Assembly: GCA_930990965.1 (NCBI GenBank)
Contig: CAKNRQ010000011.1
Location: 1-55,963 of the forward strand
DNA from: an uncultured Clostridia bacterium
GTDB taxonomy: Bacteria > Bacillota > Clostridia > Oscillospirales > Oscillospiraceae
Length of the DNA: 55,963 nt
Direction of reading: 5' to 3'
The translations under genes and the position numbers were made by a program. The notes below the pieces were generated by a model. It searched no databases. It had not been told where the DNA came from and was given only the letters and a program-made list of their open reading frames with translations. Shown piece by piece: positions 1-7,341 of the stretch (the stretch's first letter is position 1; every line of letters begins with the position of its first letter).

Positions 1-169
1 AGGATTGCGGCATTACCTAATGCCACCCCCCCACGTCCGGCGACGTGGCACCAACGCCCGACATGCGCGTTAAATAAGTCCCATAACCCCCCGTCGCACT
101 AAAGCGCTAAACAGTTATCGACCTTTTTTAACGCGCTTCTCGCCCGTCCAAACGCATAAACAAACGCCA
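1..169. other. Non-coding tract with small palindromes
   Basis: No credible reading frame is seen. The tract contains a perfect 7-bp hairpin (CCACGTC-CGGC-GACGTGG, about 32-49). It resembles, in composition and in a CCGGCGACGTG core, the tract at 14145-14877, and may belong to the same family of extragenic palindromes. Confidence 0.45.
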
Positions 170-204
170 CGCCGCCCGGCTTCATCGGGCGGCGTAGTGT
201 TTTT
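170..204. terminator. Intrinsic terminator after the MgtE-like gene
   Basis: A 9-bp GC stem (CGCCGCCCG / CGGGCGGCG, 7-nt loop) lies directly downstream of the minus-strand gene ending at 204. T-rich sequence follows on both strands (TAGTGTTTTT on plus, a weaker GTTTGTTT tract on minus), so it may work in both directions. Confidence 0.8.
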
Positions 205-863
205 CACAGCCCCAGTGCGTTTATCAGCAGGAGCCAGGCGAGGCCGTAATAGGCCACAACGGCTATCAGGTCGTTTACGGTCGTGATGAGCGGGCCGGAG
301 GCCACGGCGGGATCTATTTTCAACTTGTCAAAGGCTATCGGTATGACTGTCCCCGACACGCTGGAGAGCACTATGCTCACGCCCAGCGCTGTGCCGGTGC
401 AGGCCGACACGGAGAACGCCAGCGCGGCGTCCTGGCCTTTGAAGGCCACCAGATAGAGCCCGATGAACACGAAGGAGAGCGCCCCGAGCAGTATGCCTTC
501 GACCACACCCGTCTTCAGTTCACGGCGCATCAGCCGGGCCTTGTCCTGCGCGCTCACGTTCTCGTCCATCAGCACGCGAATGGTCACCGCGAGCGACTGC
601 GTGCCCACGTTGCCCGCCATGTCCAGCACCAGGGACTGGAACGAGACTATCAGCGTCAGGTGCTCCACCACATGCTCGAAGGCGCCCACCACGCTCGACA
701 CGACGAGGCCCAGCCCCAGCAGTATGAGCAGCCACGGCATGCGCTTTCTCACGCTCTCACGCACGCTCTCGCGCATGTCGGCGCCGCCCGCCGTCACTTC
801 GGCGCAGGCGCTGCTGCGCGCAACTACTTCCTCGTTTACGTAGACGATGTTCTTCCTGGTCAT
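204..863 (-). CDS. MgtE/SLC41-type divalent cation transporter, membrane domain only
   Basis: This 219-residue protein matches the membrane half of MgtE magnesium/cobalt channels. The recognisable parts are a RxPWLLILL entry to the first helix (about 42-50), a GNVGTQS motif before an arginine, and the C-terminal DPAVASGPLITTVND stretch, whose Asp lines the ion path in the family. Full-length MgtE is about 450 residues and carries N-terminal MgtE-N and CBS domains that sense cytosolic magnesium. They are absent, and about 40 hydrophilic residues take their place. The ATG at 863 is chosen because AAAGGAGGAAGG lies just upstream; a longer in-frame extension to 974 would run through the leader terminator. 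The gene lies behind a promoter, leader ORF and terminator (919-1153). Substrate is inferred (Mg2+ most likely). Confidence 0.9.
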   Translation of the reverse strand: MTRKNIVYVNEEVVARSSACAEVTAGGADMRESVRESVRKRMPWLLILLGLGLVVSSVVGAFEHVVEHLTLIVSFQSLVLDMAGNVGTQSLAVTIRVLMDENVSAQDKARLMRRELKTGVVEGILLGALSFVFIGLYLVAFKGQDAALAFSVSACTGTALGVSIVLSSVSGTVIPIAFDKLKIDPAVASGPLITTVNDLIAVVAYYGLAWLLLINALGL

Positions 864-918
864 TGTCCTTCCTCCTTTGCAGGCGCGGCGCAAAGGCGGT
901 TTGGGGGGCCAAAAAGGG

Positions 919-1118
919 CGCAAAAATGCCATTGCCCCTCCCCCGCCTGCGCGGGACACAGTCGGAAACGGCAATGGCCCTATCTATATCTGCTTGCGCC
1001 TAAGGGCGCGTCAAGACACGGGCAGCGGCCTGACCGCCCTGCCCACAGGGCCATTATGCGTTCGTTTACAGCTGCTGTCCATGTTTTCACCTCACTTAAA
1101 ATTCTTGCGCTCTCGCGC
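919..1118 (-). promoter_or_regulatory. Attenuator-like leader of the MgtE-type gene
   Basis: The predicted leader RNA (start near 1118) contains an intrinsic terminator: a 9-bp stem pairing 970-978 with 928-936, an inner CCCGC/GCGGG hairpin, and a T5 run at 922-926. An upstream 8-nt segment at 1048-1055 is perfectly complementary to 973-980, the 5' arm of the terminator, so an antiterminator can form instead. The upstream segment lies inside the short leader ORF (1011-1082). Gene control by ribosome position or by ligand binding is inferred. A canonical M-box Mg riboswitch core was not found, but a divergent one cannot be excluded. Confidence 0.6.
1011..1082 (-). CDS. Putative 23-residue leader peptide upstream of the MgtE-type gene
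   Basis: The ORF encodes MDSSCKRTHNGPVGRAVRPL followed by PVS and a stop. It begins with ATG 5 nt after a GAGGTG Shine-Dalgarno and starts about 36 nt after the predicted transcription start. Three prolines, two of them near the end (RPLP), recall the proline-codon-sensing leaders of enterobacterial mgt genes, although the sequences are unrelated. Codons 9-12 overlap the antiterminator segment, so a translating or stalled ribosome would influence terminator formation. Expression is not shown by sequence alone, and a chance ORF inside a riboswitch is the main alternative. Confidence 0.4.
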   Translation of the reverse strand: MDSSCKRTHNGPVGRAVRPLPVS

Positions 1119-1124
1119 CCAAAT

Positions 1125-1153
1125 ATGATACCACATCCGGCGTGGGAATTCAA
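1125..1153 (-). promoter_or_regulatory. Sigma-A promoter for the MgtE-type leader
   Basis: TTGAAT (-35, 1148-1153) and TATCAT (-10, 1125-1130) are separated by 17 bp on the minus strand. The predicted start is near 1118. Confidence 0.65.
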
Positions 1154-1210
1154 GCTTTTTCGCCCGCCCGGGCTTTCACCCCCGGCGGCGGCCCCACATA
1201 CAATGACCAG

Positions 1211-1232
1211 AGGCGGCAGACGCACCTGCCGC
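1211..1232 (+). other. Hairpin in the 5' region of the ZIP gene
   Basis: A perfect 8-bp stem (GGCGGCAG-ACGCAC-CTGCCGCC) sits 27 bp before the ZIP start codon. It has no strong T tail. It may stabilise or regulate the 5' UTR. A TACAAT hexamer at 1199-1204 just before it could be a -10, but no good -35 is seen. Confidence 0.4.
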
Positions 1233-1259
1233 CCTTATTCTGCACTGCGGGGTCATTTC

Positions 1260-2045
1260 ATGGTAGATTGGTTTATCGCGCTGCCGCACACTGTGCAGGC
1301 GCTCATCGCCACGCTCTTCACCTGGGGCGTAACGGCGCTCGGGGCGGCGGCGGTATTTTTGTTCCGCTCCCTCAACCGCAACGTGCTTGACGCCATGCTG
1401 GGCTTTGCCGCGGGCGTCATGACGGCGGCCAGCTTCTTCTCATTACTCTCACCGGCGCTGGAACTGGCCGGGACGCTGGGCATGAACGTGCCGTTCACGG
1501 TCCTGACAGGTTTTCTGGGCGGCGGCGTGCTGCTCTTCCTGGGCGACAGGCTCTGGAACCGGCTGGATAAGCGCGGCGGCTCGTCGCGCCGTGCGGTCAT
1601 GCTCATGAGCAGCATAACGCTGCACAACATACCCGAGGGTCTCTCCGTCGGCGTGGCCTTCGGCTCATTGGCCTACGGCATCCCCGGCGCGACGGTGGGC
1701 GCGGCCTGCATGCTCGCGCTGGGCATAGGCCTGCAAAACCTGCCGGAGGGCCTGGCCGTGAGCGTACCGCTGCGCCGCGAGGGCGCGTCGAGGGGCAGGG
1801 CGTTCTTCATGGGCCAGCTCTCCGGAGCCGTGGAGCCCATAGCCGGTGTCGTGGGCGCGGCGCTGGTCATCGGGGTACAGCGGCTGCTGCCGTATATGCT
1901 CTCCTTTGCCGCGGGCGCCATGATATATGTGGTGGTCGAGGAGCTGATACCCGAGAGCCAGAGCAACGAGCGCAGTGACATCATGGCCATAGCCACGCTT
2001 GTGGGTTTTTCCGTCATGATGGCGCTCGACGTGGCGTTGGGATAA
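1260..2045 (+). CDS. ZIP family metal transporter
   Basis: This 261-residue membrane protein is a ZIP permease, which moves zinc, iron or manganese into the cytoplasm. It shows the two diagnostic transmembrane metal-site motifs of bacterial ZupT/GufA-type members, HNIPEGLSVGVAFG (about 121-134) and NLPEGLAVSVPLR, and the C-terminal EELIPES motif. Hydrophobic segments are spread over the whole length, with a short cytoplasmic loop (KRGGSSRRA) before the first metal motif. The ATG at 1260 gives the family's usual length; upstream codons in the same frame run through the divergent promoter region and are rejected. The Shine-Dalgarno is weak (GGGG). It is divergent from the MgtE-type gene, so this is a two-gene metal transport locus. 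Metal specificity cannot be read from sequence. Confidence 0.93.
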   Translation: MVDWFIALPHTVQALIATLFTWGVTALGAAAVFLFRSLNRNVLDAMLGFAAGVMTAASFFSLLSPALELAGTLGMNVPFTVLTGFLGGGVLLFLGDRLWNRLDKRGGSSRRAVMLMSSITLHNIPEGLSVGVAFGSLAYGIPGATVGAACMLALGIGLQNLPEGLAVSVPLRREGASRGRAFFMGQLSGAVEPIAGVVGAALVIGVQRLLPYMLSFAAGAMIYVVVEELIPESQSNERSDIMAIATLVGFSVMMALDVALG

Positions 2046-2050
2046 AGAAA

Positions 2051-2078
2051 GCCGGCCGGTGCTCACCGGCCGGTTTTT
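2051..2078. terminator. Bidirectional intrinsic terminator
   Basis: A perfect 10-bp stem (CCGGCCGGTG / CACCGGCCGG) is followed by TTTTT on plus and by CTTTCTTT on minus. It separates the convergent ZIP gene and the spermidine-synthase-like gene. Confidence 0.9.
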
Positions 2079-2079
2079 G

Positions 2080-3669
2080 CTATTGCAGCAGGCTCATGAT
2101 GCCGTTTTCGGCTATCTGGCCGCGCAGGACCTCGAGCTCGCTGGCTATTATCTCATCCAGTACGCGCATGCCGAGCAGTTCGACGGGCGCCTTGTCGTCG
2201 GTGAGGATGTAGTCCCCGCCCTCGACGGTCTCCAGCCCCTCCTCCACGCGCTGCATGATGGCCGCGTACTCGCCGGGCACCTCGCTCCTGCGCTCTTCAA
2301 AGCGCGAGAGCGCGTCCGGGTCCGCAGTGGCGAAGAGCTCCATGTTGGTGCCGGAGCTCACGCGCACGGTGTAGACGTGCGGGAACACGCTGGCGATGGT
2401 GTCCATCAGGTATTCGTTCATGGAGCCCTCGCTCTCAGAGCGCATGGACATGTTCACAACCATGACGCCGCCGGGGTTTAAGTGCTCCAAAACCTCGGTG
2501 AAGAACTCCACACTGCTCATCTGGAAGGGTATCGTGATGTCCTGGTAGGCGTCAACCATGATGACGTCCCACTTCTCATCCGAGGCCGTGAGCCAGGCCC
2601 GGCCGTCGCCGACGATGGCGTTGACCTCTTCGGGCAGGTCGAAGTACTCGCGCGAGATGTTCACGATCTTCTCGTCTATCTCCACGCCCGTCACGTTGCA
2701 GCCCGGGAAGTATTCAAGGCACTGCTCGGCGAAGGTGCCCGTGCCGAGGCCCAGTATGAGCACGTCCTCCACGCTCTCGGCCATGAGCGGCGCGGCGAGG
2801 GCGTAGTCGTAGTACATGCCCGTCATGCCGCCGGATTTGACCTTGATGCTCTGCACACCGAAAGCTACGTTGGTCGAGAGTGCTATGGAGTCCTCGTCCT
2901 CGGTGACTTGCAGGTAGTTATATATGCTCTCGTCCTCGAGCTCTATGTCGTCGCCGCCCCAGAAGGCGAAGGAGTAGTTCATGGGCGTGAAGATGAGCGC
3001 CGTAATGATAACGGCGCAGACCGCGCTGCGGGCTATCCAGCGCTTCTGCGAAACAAAGAACGCGAGGGAAATAATGGCCAGTATGGCGGCGAAGATGAGG
3101 AAGGTCCGGGCCGTGCCCACGGCCGGAATGGTCACGAAGGTTGGCAGGAAGGTGCCGATGATGCTGCCTATCGTGTTGAGCGCTTCCAGCTCGCCGAGGG
3201 TCTTGCCGTTGTCGTCCAGGCTGTCGGTGGTGTATTTCATCAGCGAGGGCGAGACCGTGCCGAGCAGCATGAGCGGGAACACGAAGAGCACCAGGCAGGA
3301 ACACAGAGAGGCCCAGACCAGGAAGTTGGAGTGGACGAAAAGCGCCAGCAGCCCGCTCACGCCCGCTATGACGTAGCGCCCGGCAAAGGGTATCAGCGCC
3401 GTCCAGATGGCGACCAGCAGCAGCCGCTTGAAGAGCCGCGCCGGCTCCGGGTGCTTGTCCGCGCTGCGCCCGCCCCAGACGTTGCCTATCGCCATGGCTA
3501 TCATGATGGTGCCTATAATGACCGTCCAAACTATCTGCGAGCTTGAAAAGTAAGGCGCCAGAAGCCTGCTCGCGCCGAGCTCTATGGCCATGACGGACAT
3601 GCCCGAGAAGAAGCTCGTCGCGTACAAAAACAGTTTGCGTCCAAGAATGGGCGCGTTGTTCTTTTCCAT
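2080..3669 (-). CDS. Membrane-fused spermidine synthase-like protein
   Basis: The 529-residue protein has about seven hydrophobic segments in residues 13-230, followed by a soluble Rossmann methyltransferase-like domain of the spermidine/spermine synthase fold. The nucleotide-binding glycine motif GLGTGTF (about 307-313) and an acidic VTGVEID after the next strand are clear. The catalytic region of true aminopropyltransferases (D-[SA]-T-D-P) reads VDAYQD here (about 372-377), so polyamine synthesis is doubtful. Such fused proteins are widespread and their substrate is unknown. The ATG at 3669 has AAAGGAGG 9 nt upstream. It has its own promoter at 3700-3728, although the Gld-type operon lies upstream on the same strand. 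Confidence 0.85.
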   Translation of the reverse strand: MEKNNAPILGRKLFLYATSFFSGMSVMAIELGASRLLAPYFSSSQIVWTVIIGTIMIAMAIGNVWGGRSADKHPEPARLFKRLLLVAIWTALIPFAGRYVIAGVSGLLALFVHSNFLVWASLCSCLVLFVFPLMLLGTVSPSLMKYTTDSLDDNGKTLGELEALNTIGSIIGTFLPTFVTIPAVGTARTFLIFAAILAIISLAFFVSQKRWIARSAVCAVIITALIFTPMNYSFAFWGGDDIELEDESIYNYLQVTEDEDSIALSTNVAFGVQSIKVKSGGMTGMYYDYALAAPLMAESVEDVLILGLGTGTFAEQCLEYFPGCNVTGVEIDEKIVNISREYFDLPEEVNAIVGDGRAWLTASDEKWDVIMVDAYQDITIPFQMSSVEFFTEVLEHLNPGGVMVVNMSMRSESEGSMNEYLMDTIASVFPHVYTVRVSSGTNMELFATADPDALSRFEERRSEVPGEYAAIMQRVEEGLETVEGGDYILTDDKAPVELLGMRVLDEIIASELEVLRGQIAENGIMSLLQ

Positions 3670-3699
3670 CCGTGGAGACCTCCTTTGTACCCACAGGGT

Positions 3700-3728
3700 A
3701 TGATAGCACAGCGCGCCCAATTTGGGAA
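3700..3728 (-). promoter_or_regulatory. Promoter with an overlapping CCCAAATTGGG palindrome
   Basis: TTCCCA (3723-3728) and TATCAT (3700-3705) are 17 bp apart. A perfect palindrome CCCAAATTGGG overlaps the -35 and the start of the spacer and could be an operator. Confidence 0.5.
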
Positions 3729-3758
3729 TTGTATATTTATATAAATTTGCCTGCGTTT

Positions 3759-5198
3759 CTACTCAGCCGTCTCCTCGCTGCTCTCCCCGTCTTCTGCCGT
3801 GAAAGCTTCGAGCAGGCCGTCGATAACGCTGTTTACCGTATCAAGCGGGGCCAATATGCCGGTCTCGCCGTTGAGGGTAGTTATGCAGTCGGTGGAATTA
3901 TACTCGTCAAAAGAGAGAGTCACGGTCTCATAGCCCTCGCGCTCCTGGTAGAAGGTGAAGCTCACCAGCTCTTCGCCGCTGCGCTCGGTGCCCGTGCCGT
4001 CGCCGGACATGGAGTTGAGGTCCTCCAGCAGCCCGGTCACGGTGTCGCTGTCGAGCTCGGTGCCGTCGGAGAGGGTGTAAGTAACCTCCTCGCTCTCGTT
4101 GCCTTCGTCGTCGTAGACCGTCTCGCGGCTTATGCTCACGCTGTAGGTTTCGCCGTCTATTGTCACGTCGAAGCCCGTCACATCGCTGAGTGTGAGCCGC
4201 ACCGGCTCGGTGGGCAGCATGTCAACCTCGGGCGTGATGTCCAGCAGGTTGTCCAGGATGGTGGCGTCCACTATATAAACCATGTCGCTGCCGGCTATAC
4301 GCGCATAGACGCCGCCGTCGCAGTAGTCGCCCAGCTCCAGCGTGAAGCTGGCCTCGTACTCGGTCTCCTCCCCGTCGTCGTCAGTCTCGGTGTAGACATA
4401 CTGCACCGTGGCAACGGCCGCCGGAGTGTCCAGACCGTAGGACTCCAGGTCCTCGTCGGAGGCGTCATAGCACACGCACTCGTTCCAGCTCACGCCGGTG
4501 ACGGAGCTCACGACGCCGCGCGCACCCACGCCGCCCAGGGCGGTGTAGCCCTCGTCCGTGACCAGGTACCACTCGTAGTAGTCGGTATAGTACGGCGCGT
4601 CCTCAGTTATGCTCTCAAGCGTGTAGCTCTGAGTCTCGCTCTCCACCGTTAGGCTCAGCGTGTCGGTCATGTTCGGCACGGCTTCGCACTCTATGAGGTC
4701 ATAGAGCCCGTAGGAGAAGGGGTCAATCGCGGCCGCGTCCACTATATAGACGTTGCCGTCCCCCGTCGAGACATAGCGCTCGCCGCCCATGGCCGTCTCG
4801 TCGCCGAAGGTCAGGGTGGTCTCGCCTTCCAGCGTGAGCGTCACGGTCAGCACCGGTTCGTCGAGGCCGTACTGCGCCGTGTCGTCAGGAGCTTCTATCT
4901 CGGCCGTGGCCGTGAGCCCGGAGAGCGCGGCCAGCATGGAGTCCACGTAGTCCGTGTCGAGCGGGAAGGCGCTATCGAGGGCGTACTTCCACTCGCCGTC
5001 CTCGTTTTCCAGCTCCACGCTCTCGCCGTCGTAGCTGTAGCTGAACGCCGCGGCGTCCTCTGCCTCGAAGTTCAGAAGCTCTATCGTTTCATAGCTCTCC
5101 AAATCCTCGTCAGGCAGGAGGTAGGCCGCCGCAGCGGCCGCGCCTCCCACGACAACCAGGACCAGTAAAAGTATTACAAGACGTTTCGAGCGCTTCAT
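3759..5198 (-). CDS. DUF4340 domain protein, membrane-anchored
   Basis: This 479-residue protein has one N-terminal membrane anchor (KKxKR-like start, residues 6-27) and a long, very acidic extracytoplasmic part. It contains repeated units of the DUF4340 type: G-x-W/Y, then D-T-D-Y-V-D-x-M-L and YGLDEP. These proteins are regularly encoded after gliding-type ABC transporter genes (GldA/F/G) in Firmicutes, Bacteroidetes and cyanobacteria, and their role is unknown. The start overlaps the end of the upstream gldG-like gene by ATGA, which implies translational coupling. A Shine-Dalgarno (GAGGAGGCG) is present. High Asp/Glu/Tyr content is typical of surface-exposed proteins of this type. Confidence 0.88.
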   Translation of the reverse strand: MKRSKRLVILLLVLVVVGGAAAAAAYLLPDEDLESYETIELLNFEAEDAAAFSYSYDGESVELENEDGEWKYALDSAFPLDTDYVDSMLAALSGLTATAEIEAPDDTAQYGLDEPVLTVTLTLEGETTLTFGDETAMGGERYVSTGDGNVYIVDAAAIDPFSYGLYDLIECEAVPNMTDTLSLTVESETQSYTLESITEDAPYYTDYYEWYLVTDEGYTALGGVGARGVVSSVTGVSWNECVCYDASDEDLESYGLDTPAAVATVQYVYTETDDDGEETEYEASFTLELGDYCDGGVYARIAGSDMVYIVDATILDNLLDITPEVDMLPTEPVRLTLSDVTGFDVTIDGETYSVSISRETVYDDEGNESEEVTYTLSDGTELDSDTVTGLLEDLNSMSGDGTGTERSGEELVSFTFYQEREGYETVTLSFDEYNSTDCITTLNGETGILAPLDTVNSVIDGLLEAFTAEDGESSEETAE

Positions 5199-6664
5199 GT
5201 GCGCCGCCTCCTCACGTAGATGTATATGCCCATCGCCAGCACAAAGACGGGTATGACGGCAATCAGCACCATGGACAGGGTGCTGGCCTGGGAGCTGGTC
5301 AGGGTGAGGTACTCATAGCTCATGCTCTTGGCGTGTATGGCCAGATCTTCCCCCTCGCCGCATATCCAGCTCACGCAGTTGAGGAAGAGGTCGGTGTTGC
5401 CGCCAGAAACCATGGCGTCGGTGTTCTCGTCCGTGATGTACGAGCTGGAAATCCAGACAATATTGCTCTCGGCGTCCTCCTGCGTCTCGGCAGTTATGGC
5501 CACAGCCAGGGCAAAGGGCCCGGAGATGTCGCCCTCCTCCTTGTCGTAGGTGTCCATGGAGTAGCCGGAGACCTTGGAGTAGGCATCGTCCGTAGTGGTG
5601 AGCAGCTCGGTGACAGTCACGCCCTCGGGCAGCTCGTCGCTCACCGTGAGCCCCTGCGCCACGGGCAGCAGGACATAGTACCCGGCCGTGGAGAGCGGGC
5701 TTGTAATCTCATGGCTGCCGTACTCGGGCAGCAGGTCCAGCGGGGTGCCGAAGGCATAGTTGCCCGCGTCGCCTTCGACGACTATGCCGTCCTCGGCCGT
5801 CACGCCGTAGGAAGCCATGAGCGCATCTATGTTGGGGCGCTCGTCCTCAGTGTGCTCAGGATCGGTCACCAGTATGAGCCCGCCGCCGGCGGCCAGGTAG
5901 GTCTCTATGGCTTCGAGCTCGCTCTCCGAGATGTCGCTCTCAGGCGCGAGGATAAGCAGGCAGTCAGCGTCCTCGGGCACAGTGCTCTCCTCTATCAGCA
6001 AGAGACTGTTCACTTCCACGTTGAGAGATTCTATGCTGCTTGAAAAGCTCGTTGAGAGCTCCGTCTCGCCGTGGCCCGTGAGCGTATACAGCACCGGCAA
6101 ATCCTCGCTCACCACGTAGCTGATGGCGCTTGTGAGCTGGCTCTCGCCGTCGAAGTAGGCGTTATAATTGTAGTTCTCGTCGTAGCTGTAGCTGTAGATG
6201 CTGTCGTAGCCCACATATGTGTAGCGCTCTGCGCTCTCCACCACCAGGCTGTTGTTGTATATCGTGCCGGTTATGTACTGCTCCATGAAGGCCGGGTAGA
6301 TGTCCGGGTCGCGCACTTCCACCGTGATGCGGCTGCTGAGCGCGGCGTAGCGGTCCAGGAGCGTACCGAGCGTCTCGTCCTCCTGTCCGGCCTGGACCAC
6401 CCAGTATATGGTCACGTCTTCTTCCAAGTCGGCCAGCACGCCCTCCGTCTGTTCGCTTATCGTGAAGAGCTGGGCCGAACTCGTGTCGTACTGCGTCCAG
6501 CTCGCCGGCAGGGCGTTCACCAGCACGTTGAGCGCCACAGCTATGCCCAGCACTATCAGGCTGGCAATCACACTGTAGCCGCCGACGCGCAGCGCCTTCT
6601 TGCCGCTTATGCGCTCCCAGAACTCACGCAGCGCGGCCCTGAAACTCATGCGCTCCTGCTCCAT
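5195..6664 (-). CDS. GldG-like ABC transporter auxiliary protein
   Basis: The 489-residue protein has an N-terminal transmembrane helix (about 24-46), a large extracytoplasmic domain of the GldG / ABC_transp_aux type (includes LPVLYTLTGHGE and LLILAPESDISESELEAI), and a C-terminal helix ending in RRRRT. It pairs with the permease encoded upstream. In gliding bacteria GldG works with GldA and GldF; elsewhere the transported substrate is unknown. The ATG at 6664 is preferred over the GTG 9 nt upstream because AAAGGAGG is correctly spaced from the ATG but touches the GTG. It overlaps the permease stop as TGATG. Confidence 0.88.
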   Translation of the reverse strand: MEQERMSFRAALREFWERISGKKALRVGGYSVIASLIVLGIAVALNVLVNALPASWTQYDTSSAQLFTISEQTEGVLADLEEDVTIYWVVQAGQEDETLGTLLDRYAALSSRITVEVRDPDIYPAFMEQYITGTIYNNSLVVESAERYTYVGYDSIYSYSYDENYNYNAYFDGESQLTSAISYVVSEDLPVLYTLTGHGETELSTSFSSSIESLNVEVNSLLLIEESTVPEDADCLLILAPESDISESELEAIETYLAAGGGLILVTDPEHTEDERPNIDALMASYGVTAEDGIVVEGDAGNYAFGTPLDLLPEYGSHEITSPLSTAGYYVLLPVAQGLTVSDELPEGVTVTELLTTTDDAYSKVSGYSMDTYDKEEGDISGPFALAVAITAETQEDAESNIVWISSSYITDENTDAMVSGGNTDLFLNCVSWICGEGEDLAIHAKSMSYEYLTLTSSQASTLSMVLIAVIPVFVLAMGIYIYVRRRRT

Positions 6665-7341
6665 CAGGCCCACCTCCTTTTCTCCATGCTCTGCACGGTC
6701 AGGAAGCAGAAAACTCCCGCGACCGTGGCGTAAAATACTATCGTGCCGAGGTCAAATACCCCGTCCATGAAGTCGTAATAGCGCTCAAAGAGTGAAAAAG
6801 CCGCCAGGTTCTCGGCCAGGTCTGCCAGGAAGAAGTTCACCAGCAGCACGGCGAAGCACACGCCCGCCGCCACTGCCTGGCTCTCGGTCAGGCTGGAGAT
6901 GAACATACCGGCAGCCAGCAGCGCCGCGCCCAAAAACAGGAACGCGACAATGGAGCCATAGGCCGCAGGCAGATACACCTCTCCGAAGAAGCTCAGCACC
7001 AGCGGGTATAAGCATATTACCAGGACCGGCAGCACAAACACGGTGAGCAGCGCAAAATACTTGCCCATAACCACCTTTGTCATGCTGACTGGCAGGGAGT
7101 AGAGCAGGTTGTCAGTGTGCGCTCTCTTCTCGGCTGCAAACGTGCGCATGGTCAGTATGGGCACTATGACCAGGAACACGAACGGCATGTTGCCCATGGC
7201 GTATTCAAAGTTCGCGTAACCGGCGCTGAGGTTGTAAATCATGGTGAAGATACCGGCGAAGAGCAGCAAAAACGCCGCAAACACGGCACCCGTAAGGCCC
7301 GTGAAATAGCTGCGCACCTCGCGTATATATACGGCTTTCAC
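6664..7341 (-). CDS. ABC transporter permease, GldF-like
   Basis: This 225-residue integral membrane protein has six hydrophobic segments and the N-terminal YIREVRSYFTGLTG motif typical of ABC-2 / GldF permeases that associate with a separate ATPase. It contains FAAEKRAHTDNLLYSLPVS, the conserved cytoplasmic coupling region of this subfamily. The start overlaps the ATPase stop by 4 nt and the end overlaps the GldG-like start. The three products likely form one complex in the cytoplasmic membrane. Substrate unknown. Confidence 0.9.
   Translation of the reverse strand: MKAVYIREVRSYFTGLTGAVFAAFLLLFAGIFTMIYNLSAGYANFEYAMGNMPFVFLVIVPILTMRTFAAEKRAHTDNLLYSLPVSMTKVVMGKYFALLTVFVLPVLVICLYPLVLSFFGEVYLPAAYGSIVAFLFLGAALLAAGMFISSLTESQAVAAGVCFAVLLVNFFLADLAENLAAFSLFERYYDFMDGVFDLGTIVFYATVAGVFCFLTVQSMEKRRWA

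Noticed and set aside
919-1118. Canonical M-box magnesium riboswitch before the MgtE-type gene
   Set aside because: The near-invariant core (GTTAGGTGAGGCTCC and the downstream GCTAAAGCT block) is not present; only loose resemblance exists. Retained as an alternative explanation, not as a call.
660-1259. N-terminal extension of the ZIP transporter
   Set aside because: The extension reads through the divergent gene and promoter; the family length starts at 1260.
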